Source: JAADHU01 sp964446495
GTDB lineage: Bacteria > Pseudomonadota > Gammaproteobacteria > Steroidobacterales > Woeseiaceae
Direction of reading: 5' to 3'
Assembly (NCBI GenBank): GCA_964446495.1
Contig: CAYUOY010000013.1
Coordinates: 1 to 43,582, forward strand
DNA length: 43,582 nucleotides
Under the pieces are notes generated by a model, which saw only the letters and a program-made list of their open reading frames with translations, had not been told where the DNA came from and searched no databases. The position numbers were made by a program, and so were the translations under genes. Numbering within the stretch: position 1 is the stretch's first letter; the number at the start of each line of letters is the position of its first letter. Positions 34,395-42,224 of this stretch are shown here, piece after piece.

Positions 34395-35423
34395 GTGATT
34401 AGTACAGATGTTGTGATTGTTGGCGCGGGCCCGTGCGGCCTTTTCCAGGTTTTTGAGCTTGGCTTGCTGGGCCTTAAAGCGGAGGTCATCGACTCTATTC
34501 GCGAGCCGGGCGGTCAATGTACGGAGTTGTATCCGGACAAGCCCATTTACGACATTCCAGCGGTTCCCGTGTGCACCGGCGAGGAGCTGACCCAATTGCT
34601 GCAACAGCAGATCGAACCCTTCGGCTGCGGCATGCATCTTGGTGAAGAAGTGTCGGTCGTGCAAAAGCAGGATGATGCATCCTTTCTGGTCGAGACGAGT
34701 ACGGGCAAAAAATTTAATGCCAAGGCCGTTGTAATTGCCGCTGGCGTCGGCTCTTTTCAGCCGCGCGCGTTGCGTGCGAAAGGCGTTGAGGAGCTTGCAG
34801 AGGGGACGTTGCACTACCGCGTCAGAAATCCTGAACAATTTACTGGCAAAAAAATCGCCATACTGGGCGGCGGTGACTCCGCACTTGATTGGGTCATAGA
34901 ACTGGCGGGCATTGCGGAACATATAACGCTTATTCACCGGCGCGACGAGTATCGGGCCATGCAGGCGTCCATCGACAAGATGCACGCACTTGAAGCGGCC
35001 GGAAAAGTGACGACCATCGAGAAAGCAAAGGTCACGGAGGTGGTCGGGTCACCCGACCGAATCTCGTCCATTGTCGTAACGGCAAAAGAGAGCGATCCGG
35101 TTACCGTCGAGATTGACGAAATGCTGATCTTTTTCGGCTTGGCACCGAAGCTGGGACCTATTGCTGACTGGGGTCTGGACATCAATCGCAAGACGATCAA
35201 TGTCGATACTGAAAAATTTGAGACGTCAGAACCGGGGATCTATGCCGTTGGTGACATCAATTTCTATGCAGGCAAGAAAAAACTGATTCTATGCGGGTTT
35301 CATGAAGCTGCATTGGCCGCGTTCGCCATCAAGCAACGCATTGAACCTGAGAAAAAAGTACATGTGCAATACACGACGACAAGTCCGATCATGCACGAAC
35401 GACTGGGAGTCGACGATGAATAG
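34395..35423 (+). CDS. thioredoxin-reductase-like ferredoxin/flavodoxin-NADP+ reductase
   Basis: A 342-residue flavoprotein. The start is the GTG at 34395, seven bases after AGGGAG; the frame open to 34368 lacks a site. The FAD fold is G10-A-G12-P-C-G15 with GGQCTELYPDKPIYDIP, and the NADP fold is ILGGGDSALDW followed by HRRDEYRA. The CxxC redox pair of true thioredoxin reductases is missing, as expected for the TrxR-like FNR group (Bacillus YumC, Chlorobium FNR). It passes electrons between NADPH and ferredoxin or flavodoxin and so could supply oxygenases. It stands alone. Confidence 0.88.
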   Translation: MISTDVVIVGAGPCGLFQVFELGLLGLKAEVIDSIREPGGQCTELYPDKPIYDIPAVPVCTGEELTQLLQQQIEPFGCGMHLGEEVSVVQKQDDASFLVETSTGKKFNAKAVVIAAGVGSFQPRALRAKGVEELAEGTLHYRVRNPEQFTGKKIAILGGGDSALDWVIELAGIAEHITLIHRRDEYRAMQASIDKMHALEAAGKVTTIEKAKVTEVVGSPDRISSIVVTAKESDPVTVEIDEMLIFFGLAPKLGPIADWGLDINRKTINVDTEKFETSEPGIYAVGDINFYAGKKKLILCGFHEAALAAFAIKQRIEPEKKVHVQYTTTSPIMHERLGVDDE

Positions 35424-35440
35424 ACCTGCGAACCAGCCAT

Positions 35441-35470
35441 CTGTTGAAAAAACCACCCATGGTATGTTCA
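35441..35470. repeat. TGTTGAAAAA-type short repeat, second copy
   Basis: CTGTTGAAAAAACCACCC-ATGGT resembles the terminator-like sequence at 3393-3420 (CTGCTGAAAAACCATCC-ATGGT). Shorter relatives beginning TTGTTGAAAAAC lie at 36143 and 36216. They flank the TagO-like gene. Confidence 0.4.
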
Positions 35471-35474
35471 GTAT

Positions 35475-35492
35475 CGCGTTTCGAAAAACGCG
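35475..35492. terminator. hairpin after the reductase gene
   Basis: CGCGTTT, loop CGAA, AAACGCG: a perfect seven-base stem with a stable tetraloop, extendable by one wobble and one A-T pair, about 50 bases beyond the reductase stop. There is no T run, so a terminator role is only possible. Confidence 0.35.
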
Positions 35493-35595
35493 GTCTTCGA
35501 ACGGCCCGCATTGTCAATGACTTGCAGCTATAGGAAATGACAGTACATTCCTGTCCGCGCGCAGCTCGTCAAAAAAGTCGTTCTTGAACGAATTG

Positions 35596-36129
35596 CTAGT
35601 GACAGGACTGTTTGAGTGATTCCAGAGCAGATTCGAAGGTCGAGATATTGAAATGAACCAGGACCGCGGCTTCGGAATAGGGCGCGATGTCGAGTTCCAT
35701 AATCTCGCCTGCGCTGAATTTCTCGATCAATTTCTCAACGTCAGCCGTCGAACTTGAAAATGTAATTTCATTTGAGGCGTCAACGCCAAGTTTTAGCCAC
35801 ATCGTCTTGCCCCCATCCGCACGAAAGCCCACCTCCGTATTGAAGGACGAAATGAATCGCCGCCAATTCACGCGAAACTGAATGGCCTCGCCACCTCCGG
35901 CGACACAGCGAAACTCAAGTAAAGGCTCAATCTCTTCCTTGCCGGATACGTCTGGGATGCTGTCGCTTGATTCCTGCCGCAAGGCGACGATCGCCTCGCC
36001 ACTGTTCTCGTCTTTGTAGTTCGTCAGTGACCAAAACTCGTCGGCGGCGGCAATCTGAACGAAGACCATGCCAAGCAACAGCGATACGGTAGCGGAGACT
36101 CTAATTCGTGTTGGCATGGGCACGATCAT
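35596..36129 (-). CDS. exported TagO/VasI-like protein (tentative)
   Basis: A 177-residue exported protein; the start is ATG 36129 or 36117, and neither has a clear ribosome site. Residues 5-28 are a signal peptide ending near QIAAADE. The mature part has the order FRCVAGGG, a WRRF segment, VGFRADGGKTMW, a phenylalanine-and-charge stretch, PYSEAAVLVHFNIS and a C-terminal cysteine after LESLKQ, which resembles the beta-sandwich of type VI secretion accessory proteins TagO/VasI. No other type VI genes are present, so such a role is not supported. The likeness is from pattern alone. It is flanked on both sides by short TTGAAAAA-type repeats. Confidence 0.6.
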   Translation of the reverse strand: MIVPMPTRIRVSATVSLLLGMVFVQIAAADEFWSLTNYKDENSGEAIVALRQESSDSIPDVSGKEEIEPLLEFRCVAGGGEAIQFRVNWRRFISSFNTEVGFRADGGKTMWLKLGVDASNEITFSSSTADVEKLIEKFSAGEIMELDIAPYSEAAVLVHFNISTFESALESLKQSCH

Positions 36130-36426
36130 ACAGTCTGGCGGCTTGTTGAAAAACTCTGTTTCTCGACAGGTTACGCACGGTGCAGGGACGCACCGTCATA
36201 TCCGACGGCGGCAACTCGTTGAAAACACAAATATTTTGAAAACCCTTTTTCTCGAAACGCGGTACCGAGAATTCTTTGGATGGTTTTGTCACCGGGCGGC
36301 CAAGAGCAGCTGGATGCAAGTCTGACGTTGCATCGCGCAAGACGAAGTGCGTTTCATCTGGCAGGCATCTTGCGAGAGGCTTACACTAAAGACCCGGACC
36401 GAACGCGAGAAAAGAGGCGAATGCGA
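36130..36426. other. 297-base divergent region with short repeats and a hairpin
   Basis: Carries the starts of the TagO-like gene and the alpha/beta hydrolase. It holds two TTGTTGAAAA-like units at 36143 and 36216 and a perfect seven-base hairpin ACGGTGC-AGGGAC-GCACCGT at 36177-36196. A frame open to 36280 on the plus strand has no ribosome site and is not used. Confidence 0.4.
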
Positions 36427-37311
36427 ATGCGAAGAATGATTCCTGCGATACTTGGATGGGGCTTAATACTGGGGGTTGGCACTGCCTGTGCGGATGGCCA
36501 GTTATTTCAGGATCCTGACGAATTCGATCCGGACTGGCCCCCTCTGATGGTGGAGGTCCTGATCCCATCGCAGGGTGAAATGCTCACAGGGACTTTTTAC
36601 CAGGCAGGCGGTCGAGGACCGCATCCGACCATCGTTACATTGCACGCTTTTCCTGGCTACGAGAAGAATCTTGATCTGGCGCAATCGCTGCGCCGGATTG
36701 GCTACAACGTCCTGTATTTTGACTATCGCGGCCTGTGGGGTGGCCCCGCCGAATTTTCGGTTGCTTCCGGATACGAGGACGCGGCAAGCGCCATTGTCTT
36801 CGTAACCGACCAGGAAAACGCGGCCAAGCTGCAAATCGATAGTCGTCGCATCATCTTGTTCGGACACAGCTATGGTGCGGTTGCCGCACTTGATGTGGGG
36901 GCTACGAATCCGAAAGTGCAATGTGTCATTTCAATCGCGCCCGAGGATATGACGCTAATGGTCGCGACCGAAGAAGACAGGGAAGGCCTGGCGCGTTACG
37001 TGGACAATCTGCGTGTCCTGAAAGGCTACCCGGGAGAGGTTCTTATTGACGAGCTTCTGCAGCATCGCGAGGAATGGGCGATGACGACGACGGTCAGAGG
37101 CTTAAAGGAGAAACCCTACCTGATCATTGGCGGTGCACTGGATAGCAATTTCGACGCCAGTGAAGTTGCCCGGGTTGCGGCGGCGGGCAAGGAAGCCGGT
37201 GCATCGAACATCACGGCTACGATTATCGCGAATGCTGATCACAGTTTTTCCGCCAAGCGCATCGAACTAACGCTCGAGGTTGCTTCATGGCTGAAACAAG
37301 ACTGCAACTAG
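36427..37311 (+). CDS. exported alpha/beta hydrolase
   Basis: A 294-residue hydrolase with a signal peptide (MRRMIPAILGWGLILGVGTA). ATG 36427 is favoured over 36421 because AGAGG lies nine bases before it; the frame runs further upstream without support. The nucleophile elbow is G146-H-S148-Y-G150, the oxyanion region is LHAFPGYEKNL, and the catalytic histidine is in ANADHSFS near the end. The early aspartate DYRGLWGG is typical of dienelactone-hydrolase-like or prolyl-oligopeptidase-like small hydrolases. It would cleave an ester or amide in the periplasm. No functional neighbour is evident. Confidence 0.82.
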   Translation: MRRMIPAILGWGLILGVGTACADGQLFQDPDEFDPDWPPLMVEVLIPSQGEMLTGTFYQAGGRGPHPTIVTLHAFPGYEKNLDLAQSLRRIGYNVLYFDYRGLWGGPAEFSVASGYEDAASAIVFVTDQENAAKLQIDSRRIILFGHSYGAVAALDVGATNPKVQCVISIAPEDMTLMVATEEDREGLARYVDNLRVLKGYPGEVLIDELLQHREEWAMTTTVRGLKEKPYLIIGGALDSNFDASEVARVAAAGKEAGASNITATIIANADHSFSAKRIELTLEVASWLKQDCN

Positions 37312-37464
37312 CCCGATAATTCCTGGTTAAGGGAGTCTTGCTTTTTCGTGATTTGCCCGCTACGCCGCAGGAGCGTTACCTGACGCTCGATCCCGCCCCA
37401 ATGCGAACCGTTTGCCGAACGAATCAGGCTTCCCGTTCATACCCTGGCGGCAAAGGGTGTCGGG
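37312..37464. other. intergenic stretch, no gene seen
   Basis: Lies between two convergent genes. Both strands contain short open frames with arginine-rich, unlikely protein text, and I see no hairpin with a T run. It may contain decayed coding sequence but nothing identifiable. Confidence 0.3.
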
Positions 37465-38076
37465 TCAGATTTCACCAACATCGACAAAAGAATCAATTCC
37501 ACCGAGTACAGCCCCAACAGCCACGAAATTCCAACCAAGCGATTGGCAGGCACTCCTGTCCCATGGCCCGTCACCATAGTAAGTAATCGACTGAAATTCG
37601 CTGCCGATTCTGGATAAGGCAAGACTCATGATGTCGGTGCGATCGGAAAAGTCATTGGCCGTCGCCAAGGGTATACCGCTGAGGTCAAACTCCGCCGAAT
37701 AGAGCTTTAGAAGCGCCGTTTCCAGCCAGCCGCCGGTAGCGATAGCAACAGCATGAGAACTCGACGCACAGAGTCGGCCCAGCATCGCTCTGGCACCCGT
37801 TATCTCCTGGAACGGACCGTGCTTTCGAATATGCGATGCCAACGCATCAACAAAACGGGCTTTGATCATGGGCCCATGATCCGGATCGGACGTCAGTCCG
37901 TTGTCATTGAGTATTTGCGCCAGAATGCCGGAATCTGTAACGAAATCATATTCGCCAAGAGAGGGTCGGAATCGGACGGGACCCAGTACGGAAGTCACTG
38001 ATTCTCTATAGAGAGCATCATCGACAGAGGCCGACTGCAAAAGAGTTCCATCGATATCAAAAATTGCGGCGTGCAT
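37465..38076 (-). CDS. HAD-superfamily hydrolase
   Basis: A 203-residue cytosolic phosphatase-like protein with a complete HAD set: motif I D7-I-D9-G-T11 (nucleophile D7), motif II threonine in IATGGW, motif III lysine replaced or shifted near ANDFSDRTD, and motif IV acidic GDGPWD. The cap is the small helical type seen in phosphoglycolate-phosphatase-like proteins. Its ATG has no strong ribosome site. Substrate unknown. It stands alone between non-related genes. Confidence 0.82.
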   Translation of the reverse strand: MHAAIFDIDGTLLQSASVDDALYRESVTSVLGPVRFRPSLGEYDFVTDSGILAQILNDNGLTSDPDHGPMIKARFVDALASHIRKHGPFQEITGARAMLGRLCASSSHAVAIATGGWLETALLKLYSAEFDLSGIPLATANDFSDRTDIMSLALSRIGSEFQSITYYGDGPWDRSACQSLGWNFVAVGAVLGGIDSFVDVGEI

Positions 38077-38277
38077 TATGTGGGTCTCTGCGTCTGTGAA
38101 AAATCAAATGTTGCCCGTTGCAAAGAGAGGCGCCAAGTATGCTGCAGCCTGGACGCCCCATATTCGCCGAGCAGAAGAATCAGGCCGGCATCACCGAAGA
38201 CGCCCGCGATGGCAAACGATGGTGATCGAAATCAGGCAGGAGTCGCTCAAACGCAGCCTCCCACTTGGTAGATCGGA

Positions 38278-38766
38278 CTACTCTATGGCTTCCAGCTTTT
38301 CCCAGAAATCGATACAGGGAACCTCTATCAACATCTTTTGAACCATATCTGTAAAGTCAGAATTGAAAAAAGGTATGCACATTTCCCAAAGCGCCCTCGC
38401 TCGCTCGGTGCCGAGAAGAAAGTAGATTACGTCGCGATAGCTCAGCCACGTTTCCTCGTCCATAGCCCCACTTCTGTGTTGTAGCCATTCGTGCTCGCGG
38501 GCACGCATTTGACCGACTATCCAGAACTGCAGTTTGACCTTCTCCTCAAAACCGGGCGTTTCCTTTTGGGAAAACAGGCGACCCAGTTCGGGATGTTCGA
38601 CAAATCGGTAGACGCCGTTCTGGTCGTTGGCGACCTGTGCCTGTCTGGACTCTGATTGCAATAGCGCTGCGCCCTGTCGCACCTGAACGGACAGGTAGAC
38701 TAATGTCACGACAACTACAATAACGCCGATTATCTCGGCCAGATACGCGTACTGTTCGAGCGTCAT
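38278..38766 (-). CDS. single-helix membrane protein, unknown
   Basis: A 162-residue protein starting at an ATG seven bases after AAGGA. One hydrophobic helix (about residues 9-27, AEIIGVIVVVVTLVYLSVQ) is followed by a hydrophilic, mostly helical domain (FWIVGQMRAREHEWLQHRSG and DVIYFLLGTERARALWE). I recognise this as a widespread type of small anchored bacterial protein without known function; no catalytic motif is visible. It is preceded by a 201-base gap without a gene on its left and faces none of its neighbours as a partner. Confidence 0.7.
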   Translation of the reverse strand: MTLEQYAYLAEIIGVIVVVVTLVYLSVQVRQGAALLQSESRQAQVANDQNGVYRFVEHPELGRLFSQKETPGFEEKVKLQFWIVGQMRAREHEWLQHRSGAMDEETWLSYRDVIYFLLGTERARALWEMCIPFFNSDFTDMVQKMLIEVPCIDFWEKLEAIE

Positions 38767-38932
38767 GTTTTCTTCCTTCGGCCAGTCACAACGATAGAAA
38801 AATATTGTTCAAGTTGGGAATCGTCAAACTATCACTCTGGATCAGACCCAGCCATGCAAATGGGCGAAAGAATTCCATTGCGCAGGGTTCGCCTCCGTCA
38901 TTCGCGGGCGTTGGCACCTGTCGATACGTCGC

Positions 38933-39238
38933 TCAACTTTCGCCGACAACTTCGTAGTGCACAACTGACGGTTCGAACTCCAGCAAGAACCCGTCGTCTT
39001 CCGGGTAATACTTCGCTTTTTCCGCATCGTCACCGGCGAACGCTTTGATCGTTTCAAGATCTTCCCATGAGGTCATTGTTATGAAATGCGTCGCATCAAC
39101 GGCCCGCCTTTCCAATATCTTCACATCCAGATTCCCCGCCACCGATTGGTAGTCCGGAATCGCACGCTCAATAAGAAACAGCCGATACGCCTCCGCGTCT
39201 TCGTGTTTCACTCGCCCATGCCACATCCGAATAATCAT
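38933..39238 (-). CDS. antibiotic biosynthesis monooxygenase (ABM)-like dimeric alpha-beta barrel protein
   Basis: A 101-residue protein of the ferredoxin-like ABM fold: an opening strand MIIRMWHGRV, helix EDAEAYRLFL, strand VKILERRAV, then THFITMTSWEDLETIKAFAG. This order is characteristic of the family, which forms dimers and includes haem-degrading and quinol-type monooxygenases. No haem ligand is certain. GAGGAG lies six bases before the ATG and inside the end of the GNAT gene, ten bases upstream, so the two are co-transcribed. Confidence 0.8.
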   Translation of the reverse strand: MIIRMWHGRVKHEDAEAYRLFLIERAIPDYQSVAGNLDVKILERRAVDATHFITMTSWEDLETIKAFAGDDAEKAKYYPEDDGFLLEFEPSVVHYEVVGES

Positions 39239-39248
39239 TCAAGACTCC

Positions 39249-39671
39249 TCAATGGTCATCTCCTTGATAGATCCACATAGGGACCGTCTTTCCCGCCCGT
39301 TCGAACCCGACGGTGGTGTAAAACCCAACCGAATCGGCGTCTGCGGTGAGCATCTGCTGATGGAAACGGCCGTATTTTCGGTTCATTGCCGCCATGATCA
39401 GGCGGCCGACACCCTGGCCATGGCTATCGGGGTGAACCAGCAAATGCGGGAAGTAAACAACCAGATGTCCATCAGAAATAGCGTTGGCAATTCCAACCAG
39501 TTTGCCCTGGACCCGCGCCGTGACCAACGAATGAGAATTTCGTAGTGCGGCGATAAGCTCATCCGGTTTTTCAGCGGCTGACCATTCGTTGGCGGTGTAC
39601 AGATCAACCACCTCCGACATTTCTACCGAATCGTCAAAACTGATTTCAATGGTGGGTTTCGAGCTTGTCAT
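39249..39671 (-). CDS. GNAT-family N-acetyltransferase
   Basis: A 140-residue acetyltransferase. The acetyl-CoA site is visible at HPDSHGQGVGRLIMAAM (the Q/R-x-x-G-x-G pattern), preceded by the core strand LVVYFPHLLVH and followed by the helix after GFYTTVGFERAG. Acceptor substrate is unknown; the size and layout fit small-molecule or ribosomal-protein acetyltransferases. It is the first gene of a two-gene unit with the ABM-like gene. Confidence 0.87.
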   Translation of the reverse strand: MTSSKPTIEISFDDSVEMSEVVDLYTANEWSAAEKPDELIAALRNSHSLVTARVQGKLVGIANAISDGHLVVYFPHLLVHPDSHGQGVGRLIMAAMNRKYGRFHQQMLTADADSVGFYTTVGFERAGKTVPMWIYQGDDH

Positions 39672-39785
39672 GTTCCATCTCAGCTGGTGTCCGAATCACG
39701 TGTTCAAAACTCGACAGGAAACAGATCCCGGTACTTCCACAAAGCCAGGATTCAACCTGAGGAACTTCTGAACATGCATCTTACC

Positions 39786-39832
39786 GTTCAAAATGTCCAG
39801 CTTCGGCGTTGCAAATCTTCGCAATGGCTAGC
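39786..39832. repeat. 47-nt dispersed repeat, copy 2
   Basis: Matches 12916-12962 at 40 of 47 positions, every difference a transition. It lies 22 bases beyond the 3' end of the oxygenase gene on the minus strand, in the gap before the GNAT gene. The TTGC/GCAA arms around the AT-rich loop are retained. Confidence 0.7.
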
Positions 39833-39853
39833 CCGAAAATAATCAGAGGTTCT

Positions 39854-40639
39854 CTAACCGAGTCGACCATAAAATGTCATGCGTGCCGATTCGGAGAGTG
39901 ATATGCCGGGTTCGGTGTTATACGCCAACACCACCAGCATACGGGTGCGACCGCCCTTCGTTGGAGTAACACGGTGTATTGAGTTTCGACCTCGAAAAAG
40001 GGCTAGCGCACCGGGTTTCATTGTCAGGGACTTCGTCGCGATTTTTCCATCGAGGACTTTTCCTGAGAGGTCATAGTTCATTTCGCCGTTGTCGGCATCT
40101 CGAATGTCTTTCACGTATTCGAACTCGCCGCCAGCTTCCGGGTTTTGAATCATCAGGGTAATGGCAAAGGAAGAATTATCGAAATGCCAACCTAGCTCCT
40201 GTCCCTCGCTTGCATAGTGAAGATTGATCGCCGACAGCGTATCCGCATATTCGTGCAGCGACGATTCACCAAGCACGGCACACAGAAACTGGCGAAATTC
40301 CGGAGCGTCATAGAGCGTGCGCAAAGCCGAGTTGGCGGGAATCTGGTCAGTGGTAATACAACCCTTCGATGAGGTAACGGGCCGGTTTCGAACGTGATCG
40401 GGCGGTAGCTCGGAGTCAGTTGGCTTGAGGTAAATGTTGTGGTCGCTGGCCGTGTAGTAGGCCAGATGCTGATTCTCCGTCCCTTCGCGTCGAATGGAGT
40501 CAATCGCCGAGGGCGTTAAAAAATCGCGCAAGACCAGTGCTCCATTTTCGTCCAGCGTGTGTTTACACTCGGCTCGAAAACCATTGTCTTGCACCGGAAA
40601 CTGATCCAGGCAGACGATATCTGCCAATGACTGATTCAT
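39854..40639 (-). CDS. 2-oxoglutarate/Fe(II) oxygenase (2OG-FeII_Oxy type)
   Basis: A 261-residue cytosolic oxygenase with the iron triad H152-F-D154 (GWHFDNSSFAITLMI) and H222 (NSIHRVTP), and an anchoring arginine at R231 or R233 (GGRTRMLVVLAY). The N-terminal third is a helical lead. It is not closely related to the IPNS-like enzyme at 29.3 kb, having a different family pattern. Substrate is unknown; such proteins hydroxylate amino acids or small molecules. The ATG has a close GGAAGG. A large hairpin lies just upstream of the start. Confidence 0.83.
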   Translation of the reverse strand: MNQSLADIVCLDQFPVQDNGFRAECKHTLDENGALVLRDFLTPSAIDSIRREGTENQHLAYYTASDHNIYLKPTDSELPPDHVRNRPVTSSKGCITTDQIPANSALRTLYDAPEFRQFLCAVLGESSLHEYADTLSAINLHYASEGQELGWHFDNSSFAITLMIQNPEAGGEFEYVKDIRDADNGEMNYDLSGKVLDGKIATKSLTMKPGALALFRGRNSIHRVTPTKGGRTRMLVVLAYNTEPGISLSESARMTFYGRLG

Positions 40640-40667
40640 ATCCTTCCCGCCTCTTCAATGCAATCGT

Positions 40668-40712
40668 GGGGACAGTTTACTTTGCCGGGTGCCAGCAAAG
40701 TAAACTGTCCCC
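40668..40712. repeat. GGGGACAGTTTAC-type perfect hairpin (RAYT-associated repeat)
   Basis: Two 18-base arms, 40668-40685 and 40695-40712, are perfectly complementary around a nine-base loop (CGGGTGCCA). The arms start with GGGGACAGTTTACTTTGC, a sequence I recall as the recognition hairpin of REP-associated tyrosine transposases. No transposase gene is in the window, so it is a non-autonomous copy. It separates the arginase-like and oxygenase genes. Confidence 0.8.
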
Positions 40713-40752
40713 CGTGTTAGTGCCTGTATTGCAATGGAGCTACACCTGTCAA

Positions 40753-41715
40753 CTACCGAGACTTCACACCATTGATGGCGCCTTCAATTAAATTCAATGC
40801 AGCCTGTCGGCTACTTCCATCTGTATCCAGTGTTCCGGCTGGCGTTGAGGCGATTCCCAGCGCGACGGTTTTGGGATTGCGGAACATCAGTGTCATGGCC
40901 TCGGCGAGCTCCGTGCTGGTGGGCCCGTCGGGCACCGTTAACGGGTGTCCGCCAACTTCCGCCGGATCGAGAACATCCATGTCGATGTGAACGTAGATGA
41001 CATCGACTCGTGCGGACAGTTCATTCATCTCCTTGATCAACTTGGGTGAGAGGTCACGAATATCCTGTACCGAGAACTGTTGTGCTTCGTGCTCGCGGAA
41101 GCGATCGGCTTCCAGAGGATCGAGATCGCGAACGCCTCCCCATACGATATGGCTCATTGGCAATGGATCGTTCAGCCCTGTTGTCTGGCGCAGATTGTGC
41201 AGTGCATGTCCGGCCGCAATGGCAACTGGCATTCCACCGAGCATCCCGGAAAGTGTTGTTTCCGGAACATTGAAATCGCCGTGTGCATCAATGAAGACAA
41301 GGCCAACGCGACGTGCATTGCCATCGGAGTCATATTTAAGGCCAGACAGCATGCCAAGCAAATCATTGCAGTTCGCTTCCAGTCCAACCGTCAATAAATC
41401 ATCCTGCAAACCCTCGCGTACCACCTCGGCAAAATTCGAGTTGGCGAGCGCCATGCGATTCCACGGCCCGTATTGCTTTTCCTGCTCATCGCTCAGTCGA
41501 ACGTCCTGAACCGGCCGAATAAGTTCACCACCCCAACCCTCGATGAGACGTTCAATACCTGCCGCGTGAATGTAATCCGGGTTGGTGGATAATTCAGGAA
41601 CATTGCGAGCGCCGCTGTAAGGGTTCTTGATGACATCGACCTTAACGAGGTCCGCTGCGGCTGCGGTCATCTGAAATGCAAGACCCAACACGATAGTAGA
41701 TACGAAATAGCGCAT
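40753..41715 (-). CDS. exported arginase-family (ureohydrolase-like) protein with altered metal site
   Basis: A 320-residue protein. The start is ATG 41715, seven bases after AGGAG; earlier in-frame codons fall in the ribosome site. A signal peptide ends near TAAAADL, unusual for this normally cytosolic family. The fold is recognisable by D143-A-H145-G-D147 (FIDAHGDFN) and D245-M-D247 (HIDMDVLDP). The first motif, GGDH in arginases, reads LEANCNDLLG, so the histidine ligand is replaced by C116. One manganese site may therefore differ. Substrate may not be arginine or agmatine. Role unknown, though polyamine or guanidino metabolism would match the gamma-glutamyltransferase/polyamine oxidase genes 16 kb away, which is a weak link. 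Confidence 0.82.
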   Translation of the reverse strand: MRYFVSTIVLGLAFQMTAAAADLVKVDVIKNPYSGARNVPELSTNPDYIHAAGIERLIEGWGGELIRPVQDVRLSDEQEKQYGPWNRMALANSNFAEVVREGLQDDLLTVGLEANCNDLLGMLSGLKYDSDGNARRVGLVFIDAHGDFNVPETTLSGMLGGMPVAIAAGHALHNLRQTTGLNDPLPMSHIVWGGVRDLDPLEADRFREHEAQQFSVQDIRDLSPKLIKEMNELSARVDVIYVHIDMDVLDPAEVGGHPLTVPDGPTSTELAEAMTLMFRNPKTVALGIASTPAGTLDTDGSSRQAALNLIEGAINGVKSR

Positions 41716-41730
41716 GGTCATTCTCCTCAA

Positions 41731-42224
41731 GTCGTTTCTGACGCTGATTGACCGATACTAGCACCCGGGCAGCAAGGTCATTTGCTGCCACGAACGTAAC
41801 TGTCTCACGCTACGATTCTTGACCGGTCGCAGCAGGCTCCACGGCTCCCGGCTTGACCCATTGCGGGTGCTGGATGCCCAGGTGCTCGAAGTATGTATCG
41901 TATTTCGCCGGCGATCCGGTGTTGCATGCACACGACAAGCTGATCGGTTAAATCGCGGCGGAAATGGAGTTACGAGCAAGGCAGACGTGCCAACCTGGCA
42001 GATATTGAGTGACTGGACGGCAGCCTCCTGTCATGACCGTTGCGGATGGCGAGTCACCGGCGGATTTAGTTGCACTGGTTTTGCTGCAGAGGAATTAGAC
42101 TAAGGGCAGGATGGAACTTGTGAGGTCGCGCACCAGGTTGCGTTCCTGCAGTAGGAACGCAACCTGGTGCGCGACGACCACTTGTGCAGGTTGCACTGCG
42201 AAAGTCGAAGCGGAGGAAATCAGG
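41731..42224. other. 494-base gap, no confident gene; contains a REP element
   Basis: Holds the promoters of the arginase-like gene (leftward) and the M28 peptidase gene (rightward). On the minus strand, 41810-41960, one frame reads KYDTYFEHLGIQHPQWVKPG before a stop; it looks protein-like but lacks a start and ribosome site, and could be a decayed gene end. The inverted repeat at 42125-42175 is listed separately. Confidence 0.35.
42125..42175. repeat. REP-type inverted repeat, second copy
   Basis: Arms at 42125-42147 (GTCGCGCACCAGGTTGCG...) and 42153-42175 are perfectly complementary over 23 bases around a five-base loop. It shares the core GTAGGA-CGCAAC-TGCGCGA with the element at 34164-34244. 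It lies about 50 bases before the M28 peptidase start. Confidence 0.8.

Noticed and set aside
37312..38277. Possible transposase remnant around the HAD gene
   Set aside because: Short open frames were considered in both gaps, but no transposase motif or terminal inverted repeat could be identified.
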